This document shows, piece after piece, positions 63,147-64,000 of a stretch of DNA of 64,000 nt. The DNA is from Herbaspirillum sp. GW103 (GTDB taxonomy: Bacteria > Pseudomonadota > Gammaproteobacteria > Burkholderiales > Burkholderiaceae_D), in NCBI RefSeq assembly GCF_000261365.1, contig NZ_AJVC01000003.1, positions 1,798,001 to 1,862,000 on the forward strand, read 5' to 3'. The number at the start of each line of letters is the position of its first letter. Position 1 is the stretch's first letter. Under the pieces are notes generated by a model. That model saw only the letters and a program-made list of their open reading frames with translations, had not been told where the DNA came from and made no database searches. The position numbers were made by a program, and so were the translations under genes.

Positions 63147-64000
63147 ATGGACTTTAGCACAAAAACATTGGACGCAAAAAACGCCTTGACAGGCGTCAAG
63201 ACCGGCGCGCTGGTCGTTGGCATCTATGAAAATCGCAAGCTGACCAAGGCCGCCAGCGCCCTGGACAAGCTGGGCGCCATCAGCGCCGCGCTGAAGTCGG
63301 GTGACATTTCCGGCAAGCCCGGCTCGACCCTGCTGCTGCGCGGCGTGACCGGCATTGCCGCCGAACGCATCGTGCTGCTGGGCCTGGGCAACGAAGAAGA
63401 GACCGGCGACAAGAACTTCGCCGCCGCCAGCAGCGCCCTGGTGCGCACCCTGGCCACCCTGGGCTGCGACAACGCCGCCCTGGCCCTGCCCCTGGATGGC
63501 ATCAAGGGTCGCGGTCTGGACTGGGCCATCCGCACCGTGGTGCTGGCCGGCCATGACGCCGCCTATCGTTCCGACACGATGAAGAGCAAGAAGGACCCCG
63601 CTCCCACCGGTGTGAAGAAGATCACCCTGCTGGTGGCCGCCGAGCAAGGCGCAGCCGCCAAGACCGCCCTGGCCGAGGCCGTGGCGCTGGCCAACGGCAT
63701 GGCGCTGACCAAGGAACTGGGCAACCTGCCCGGCAACGTCTGCACCCCGACCTACCTGGCCACTACCGCCAGGAAGCTGGCCAAGCAATTCAAGCTGGGC
63801 GTGGAAGTGCTGGAGCGCAAGCAGCTCGAAGCGCTCAAGATGGGCAGCTTCCTGTCGGTCACCAATGGCAGCGACCAGCCGCCCAAGTTCATCGTCTTGA
63901 AGCACATGGGCGGCAAGGCCAAGGATGCACCGGTGGTGCTGGTGGGCAAGGGCATCACCTTCGACACCGGCGGCATCTCGCTCAAGCCGGGCCTGAACAT
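63147..64000 (+). CDS. pepA: Leucyl aminopeptidase PepA (3' partial)
   Basis: Metallo-aminopeptidase of family M17; 284 codons are visible before the window ends, of about 500. The N-terminal domain is complete, and the catalytic domain begins with [20 protein letters not shown] and the zinc/manganese-binding lysine region [18 protein letters not shown]. It cleaves N-terminal residues from peptides in the cytoplasm. An AAAGGA site precedes the ATG. It is divergent from lptFG. Confidence 0.95.
   Translation, partial: MDFSTKTLDAKNALTGVKTGALVVGIYENRKLTKAASALDKLGAISAALKSGDISGKPGSTLLLRGVTGIAAERIVLLGLGNEEETGDKNFAAASSALVRTLATLGCDNAALALPLDGIKGRGLDWAIRTVVLAGHDAAYRSDTMKSKKDPAPTGVKKITLLVAAEQGAAAKTALAEAVALANGMALTKELGNLPGNVCTPTYLATTARKLAKQFKLGVEVLERKQLEALKMGSFLSVTNGSDQPPKFIVLKHMGGKAKDAPVVLVGKGITFDTGGISLKPGLN

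Overview
The window looks like a high-GC betaproteobacterial chromosome, most like Oxalobacteraceae/Herbaspirillum (Burkholderiales). This is inferred from gene families and their order, not from a search. The main markers are EarP beside an Arg32-type EF-P, a cydP-cydA-cydB-cydX oxidase operon, DUF3460-scpA-panC, an iron-sulfur (APS-type) sulfate-assimilation operon with DUF934, and lptFG divergent from pepA. Both window edges cut genes: a response regulator on the left and leucyl aminopeptidase on the right.

Layout. 1-3.05 kb: metal-type two-component system and an AI-2E-family permease. 3.4-7.4 kb: a GbsR/MarR regulator with its own palindrome, then cydP, cydA, cydB and the tiny cydX. 7.4-11.25 kb: DUF2867 protein, ohr/ohrR, earP and efp. 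11.3-18.2 kb: a GntR regulator divergent from a DenD-like dehydrogenase, then the valine-catabolic mmsAB genes with a LIV-type binding protein and a divergent LysR gene. 18.2-22.04 kb: DJ-1/PfpI protein, an ECF sigma factor coupled to a small membrane protein, a flavin monooxygenase and an enoyl-CoA hydratase.

22.3-28.9 kb is a low-GC, rearranged accessory island. It holds a 5'-truncated relaxase-like fragment, a VbhA-type antitoxin with a truncated Fic toxin, two tandem zeta-like kinases with a candidate antitoxin gene, a TrbM-family conjugation gene, a TnpB scrap, a RelE/HigB tail with an interrupted HigA-like start, and a complete-looking IS1380-family element with 13-bp inverted repeats whose transposase has a homopolymer frameshift. 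The island abuts a duplicated block of palindromes and terminators and a five-gene tRNA array (Ala-Glu-Glu-Ala-Glu) downstream of gltX.

29.9-48.5 kb returns to core genes: gltX, apbC, metG, a GNAT enzyme, a SorC-type regulator with a Ugp-like ABC importer, a double BamE-domain lipoprotein, DUF3460, scpA, panC, and a vitamin B12 uptake set (btuF, btuD, btuC, btuB) with a cobalamin riboswitch. 48.9-51.7 kb: a cheZ-cheA pair. 51.7-60.7 kb: a CysB-type regulator, a TauE/SafE permease, cysI-DUF934-cysH-cysD-cysN-cobA, a CsaA-like protein and a CbiX-type chelatase. Together these supply sulfide and the siroheme needed by the sulfite reductase. 60.7-64 kb: lptG, lptF and the start of pepA.

The most unusual part is the island. 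Its toxin and conjugation genes share C-terminal tails, are broken at homology boundaries, and include an overlapping small gene with a strong ribosome binding site.
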